DNA of 64,000 bases from Rhizobacter sp. Root404 (GTDB lineage: Bacteria; Pseudomonadota; Gammaproteobacteria; Burkholderiales; Burkholderiaceae_C): the NCBI RefSeq assembly GCF_001425865.1, contig NZ_LMDS01000004.1, positions 375,515 to 439,514 on the forward strand. Direction: 5' to 3'. The notes beneath the pieces were generated by a model. The model was not told the origin of the DNA and did no database searches. It worked only from the letters and a program-made list of their open reading frames with translations. The position numbers and the translations under genes were made by a program. Of this stretch, positions 61,387-64,000 are shown piece by piece (position 1 is the first letter of the stretch; every line of letters starts with the position of its first letter).

Positions 61387-61797
61387 ATGAAGCTCGTCCT
61401 TACCGCAATAGCCGTGAGTCTGTTGGGGGGATGCTCGTCGATGCCCCGGGGCTCATCCAAGGAAGCCGACGAACACGCAGCGCACCACCCGGTCAGTTCG
61501 CCAGCTGCCGCTGCGCCTGATGGCTACGACCAGAAGATGAAGCTGATGCAAGAGATGCATCAGAAGATGGCCCTGGCCAAAACGCCAGAAGAGCGCACCG
61601 CGCTGATGAACGACCACATGAAAGCCATGCACGAGGGCATGAGAATGATGGGTCAGATGGGCGGCAAGGGCATGGAAGGCGCAAAAGGAGAGATGCGCAT
61701 GGACCCAGCGATGATCGAGCGCCGCATGGAAACGATGGAAATGATGATGCGGATGATGGTCGACCGCGAATGCCCGCGCACCCCGGGGACCGAGTAG
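61387..61797 (+). CDS. Met/His-rich lipoprotein, probable copper-binding
   Basis: A 136-residue protein with a lipoprotein signal (SLLGGC) and His-rich segments near the N-terminus (DEHAAHH). It is then extremely Met-rich (MKLMQEMHQKM, MRMMGQMGGKGME, METMEMMMRMM). Such composition is typical of periplasmic Cu(I)/Ag(I) sequestration proteins. GGAGAAGAAG precedes the ATG. No named family was recognised. Confidence 0.75.
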   Translation: MKLVLTAIAVSLLGGCSSMPRGSSKEADEHAAHHPVSSPAAAAPDGYDQKMKLMQEMHQKMALAKTPEERTALMNDHMKAMHEGMRMMGQMGGKGMEGAKGEMRMDPAMIERRMETMEMMMRMMVDRECPRTPGTE

Positions 61798-61900
61798 GGA
61801 AGAATGCCGCGCTGACCCCTCGCCAGTCCAGTCCGGTGTCGTGGCACCCGCGGTCGCAGCGGACCGCTTGATCGATGCCGGTAGCCCGAGGGCGAATGGA

Positions 61901-63253
61901 CTAGACCGCCGCTGCGACCGGGAAGCTGACCTCGACCCGCAGACCACCCAGCGATTCGGACCTGGCCGCGTGAATCTCGGCGCGGTGCACCGCTGCGATG
62001 CGTCGCGCGATGGACCAGCCCAATCCGCTGCCCTCCTGCCCGCTCCCCACCACGCGGAAGAACCGCTCCCCGATGCGCGCCAGGTCGGGCGGGGACATGC
62101 CTGCGCCGCTGTCGTCGACCTGCAGCCTGACCGCGCCTCGCCGGGCCGAGACCGCGATCTTCACGACCGCCTCCGAGGGACTGTATCGAATCGCGTTGTC
62201 GACCAGGTTGCGCACCATCACCGCCAGCAACGTGGCGTCTCCCGGGACCACGCACGGGTTCGCGGCATCGACCTCGATCGCCTGCTGCTTGTTCAGCGCC
62301 AGGGGAGCCACCTCGGCGACGACCTGGCGCACCAGTGCGGCCAGGTCGACCGCGAGCAGCGACGGCTCGGCGCCAGACTCGAGCCGCGCCAGGGTGAGCA
62401 GCTGATCGACCAGACGCGCGGCCCGGTCGCATCCCTGCAGCGTCGCCTGCAGGGCGTGGGCGCGTTCGGAATCCACCGTCGCGCCCAGCGCGACCTGCGC
62501 CTGCGCGCGAATGCCGGCGATGGGCGTGCGCAACTCGTGCGCCGCGTCCGCGGTGAAGCGGCGCTCCGACTCGAGCAACTCGGCGATGCGCGCGAACAGG
62601 CCGTTGAGGGCCTCGATCATCGGCGTCATCTCCGAGGGCGCATCGATCAAGGCGATCGGCCGCAGGGCGCTCGGCCTGCGCTGCGCCAGCGTGCGCTCCA
62701 TGACCCGCAGCGGCGCCACGCCCCGGCGCACCGCCCACCACGCCGCCAGGGTCAGCAGCGGCAGCGCCAGCAGCATCGGGCCCAGGGCGCTGCGCAGCAC
62801 GGCCCACAGGATCGCGTCTCGCGATTCGACCTGTTCACCCACGAACACCTGAACGTCGCGCTCGCGACCCCGGGCGGCAAAGACGCGCCATGTCGTGCGG
62901 CCGATCTCGACGGTCCTGAATCCGTCGACGACCCGCCCTTCGAAATCAAGCATCGGGGTTGATGGCGCATTGGATGAGCGCAGCGCCAACGACCCTTCGT
63001 GGAAGACCTGGAACGCCACCTTGGGCGCGTAGCGGTGCAGCGTGGGCGTGTCGACTGCGTGGTCGTCGTCGAGGTCTCGCGCCTGCTGCACCACCAGCAG
63101 CGCCGCGGCCTGCGCCAGATGGCTGTCGAGCAATTCGTCGAGCTCGTGTCGCACGTCGATCCACGTCAGCGCGGCGGTCACGAGCCAGGCGCCGACCACC
63201 GACCCGAGCACCAGCACCAGCAGTCGCCCCTGCAGCGAGCGGGGCAGTCTCAT
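61901..63253 (-). CDS. Sensor histidine kinase, QseC/TctE-like
   Basis: A 450-residue kinase. Two membrane segments (~11-31 and ~155-175) flank a ~120-residue periplasmic sensor. HAMP-like and HisKA regions follow, with the phosphoaccepting His239 in AAHELRTPIAG. The ATPase domain includes NLVDNAIRYSP and GSGLGWSIARRI. ATG 63253 overlaps the regulator stop (ATGA). The location beside the copper cluster raises the possibility of metal sensing, without direct evidence. It is convergent with the Met-rich lipoprotein gene. Confidence 0.92.
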   Translation of the reverse strand: MRLPRSLQGRLLVLVLGSVVGAWLVTAALTWIDVRHELDELLDSHLAQAAALLVVQQARDLDDDHAVDTPTLHRYAPKVAFQVFHEGSLALRSSNAPSTPMLDFEGRVVDGFRTVEIGRTTWRVFAARGRERDVQVFVGEQVESRDAILWAVLRSALGPMLLALPLLTLAAWWAVRRGVAPLRVMERTLAQRRPSALRPIALIDAPSEMTPMIEALNGLFARIAELLESERRFTADAAHELRTPIAGIRAQAQVALGATVDSERAHALQATLQGCDRAARLVDQLLTLARLESGAEPSLLAVDLAALVRQVVAEVAPLALNKQQAIEVDAANPCVVPGDATLLAVMVRNLVDNAIRYSPSEAVVKIAVSARRGAVRLQVDDSGAGMSPPDLARIGERFFRVVGSGQEGSGLGWSIARRIAAVHRAEIHAARSESLGGLRVEVSFPVAAAV

Positions 63254-63924
63254 GGCGACGTCGGGAGATCGCGTCCCAGGCAATAGCCCACGCCGCGCAC
63301 CGTCTGGATCAGCGCGTTGCCGAGCTTGCGCCGCAGGTGGTGGACATGGACCTCGATCGCGTTGCTCTCGACCTCCTGGCCCCAGCTGTACAGGTGCTGT
63401 TCGAGCTGCTCGCGAGACAGGACGCGTCCCGTGTTGAGCATCAGCGCGTGCAGCAGATCGAATTCGCGCGCCGACAGCATCACCGCAACCCCCGCCTGCG
63501 TCACCGACCGGGCCGCCGGATCGAGCGTCACATCGCGCGCACGCAGTCGCTCCTGCGGCTGGCCGTGAGCGCGCCGCACGAGCGCGCGCAGTCGGGCGGC
63601 CAGCTCGTTCAGATCGACCGGCTTGACCACGTAGTCGTCAGCGCCGATGTCGAGGCCGCGCACGCGATCGGACACCGCATCGCGTGCCGTCAGCACCAGC
63701 ACGGGCAGCGTGAACCCGGCCTGGCGGACGGACGCGAGGACGCCCATGCCGTCCTTCAGCGGCAAGCCAAGGTCGAGCACGGCCGCGGCGTAGGACTGCG
63801 CCCGCAACTCACGCTCGGCGGCCTCGCCGTCGCGCACCCAGTCGACCAGGAAGCCAAGCTGACGCAGACCGACCCGCAAGCCATCGCCGAGCAGGGGATC
63901 GTCTTCGGCGAGAAGAATGCGCAT
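63250..63924 (-). CDS. Response regulator, OmpR/QseB family
   Basis: A 224-residue regulator. Receiver domain with phosphoacceptor Asp51 and acidic DD at 8-9, Thr/Ala switch and Lys near DDYVVKP. The C-terminal OmpR winged helix contains REFDLLHALMLNTGRVLSRE and NAIEVHVHHLRRKLG. Coupled to the kinase gene by a 4-bp overlap. Confidence 0.93.
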   Translation of the reverse strand: MRILLAEDDPLLGDGLRVGLRQLGFLVDWVRDGEAAERELRAQSYAAAVLDLGLPLKDGMGVLASVRQAGFTLPVLVLTARDAVSDRVRGLDIGADDYVVKPVDLNELAARLRALVRRAHGQPQERLRARDVTLDPAARSVTQAGVAVMLSAREFDLLHALMLNTGRVLSREQLEQHLYSWGQEVESNAIEVHVHHLRRKLGNALIQTVRGVGYCLGRDLPTSP

Positions 63925-63955
63925 CGTGACGGGATTGTCGCCGGGCCGCCTGAGC

Positions 63956-64000
63956 TCAATCGTCGTCGCGATCGTGGTCCTTGGAGATCGACGCGGTGGC
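63956..64000 (-). CDS. 3' end of an unidentified gene
   Basis: The last 14 codons of a minus-strand frame entering from the right edge: ATASISKDHDRDDD and a stop at 63956. The acidic tail would fit small periplasmic PepSY-type proteins that commonly precede QseBC-like pairs, but this is a guess from very little sequence. Confidence 0.3.
   Translation of the reverse strand, partial: ATASISKDHDRDDD

Noticed and set aside
1..64000. CRISPR arrays, tRNA or rRNA genes, complete insertion sequences
   Set aside because: No regularly spaced repeats, no tRNA- or rRNA-like stretches and no transposase frame with terminal repeats were found by reading.
63956..64000. Naming the right-edge fragment as a PepSY protein
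   Set aside because: Only 14 residues are visible; an acidic tail beside a QseBC-like pair is suggestive but not sufficient.

Overview
The window looks like chromosomal DNA of a GC-rich betaproteobacterium of the order Burkholderiales, in the style of Variovorax, Rubrivivax or Advenella. This rests on gene content: Bug/TctC-type and Liv-type binding proteins, a CYP199-like P450 operon, 3-mercaptopropionate-type thiol metabolism, many LysR regulators and dense operons with ATGA/GTGA overlaps. No rRNA, tRNA, CRISPR array, complete insertion sequence or phage gene was seen.

Layout. 1-2639 (minus): AhpD-like protein (partial), a cysteine synthase-glutaredoxin fusion and a frameshifted methyltransferase. 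2678-12206 (plus): an AfsR-type BTAD/ATPase/TPR regulator, a coupled DUF1127-hydrolase-OsmC-flavoprotein operon, a LuxR-type ATPase regulator and two DUF4242 proteins. 12215-12905: a deletion scar joining a SnoaL-like start to a TetR body. 13190-21116 (minus): a nine-gene operon with a Liv-type ABC importer, a CYP199-like P450, its [2Fe-2S] ferredoxin and reductase, and a MarR regulator. Its promoter lies inside a 32-bp palindrome. 21227-23691: relic of a binding protein, then SDR, carboxymuconolactone-decarboxylase-like and cupin genes. 23787-28485: two LysR genes and a Bug-RraA-dehydrogenase operon. 28984-29401: PAP2 relic. 29506-33341: sigma-54 activator divergent from a PQQ-dehydrogenase-like protein and cytochrome c, with a -24/-12 promoter. 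33424-33907: a TonB-receptor/PAS-kinase scar.

34310-53821 (minus) is the largest unit: 16 tightly packed genes for one unidentified substrate. They encode a polyamine-type ABC importer with a fused permease, an IclR regulator, a two-subunit CoA-transferase, two CaiB/BaiF CoA-transferases, a 2-hydroxyacid dehydrogenase, a class II aldolase, an FGGY kinase, a ThDP enzyme, a molybdopterin oxidoreductase, an aldehyde dehydrogenase, an FAD-linked oxidase and an atypical crotonase. Next to it, 54185-56942 encodes a thiol dioxygenase, a LysR regulator and an acyl-CoA-dehydrogenase-fold protein with the signature residues of 3-sulfinopropionyl-CoA desulfinase. This predicts conversion of 3-mercaptopropionate to 3-sulfinopropionate, then to its CoA thioester, then to propionyl-CoA plus sulfite. 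The CoA-transfer step may be supplied by the neighbouring operon.

57590-64000 holds a zinc-type dehydrogenase-like gene and a copper-handling cluster: CusF-like protein, broken DUF411, cupredoxin, DUF2946-like protein, HMA chaperone behind a CueR-type promoter, Cys-rich storage protein and Met/His-rich lipoprotein, followed by a QseBC-like two-component system. Several modules are bordered by gene debris, so the region looks assembled by successive insertion and deletion.
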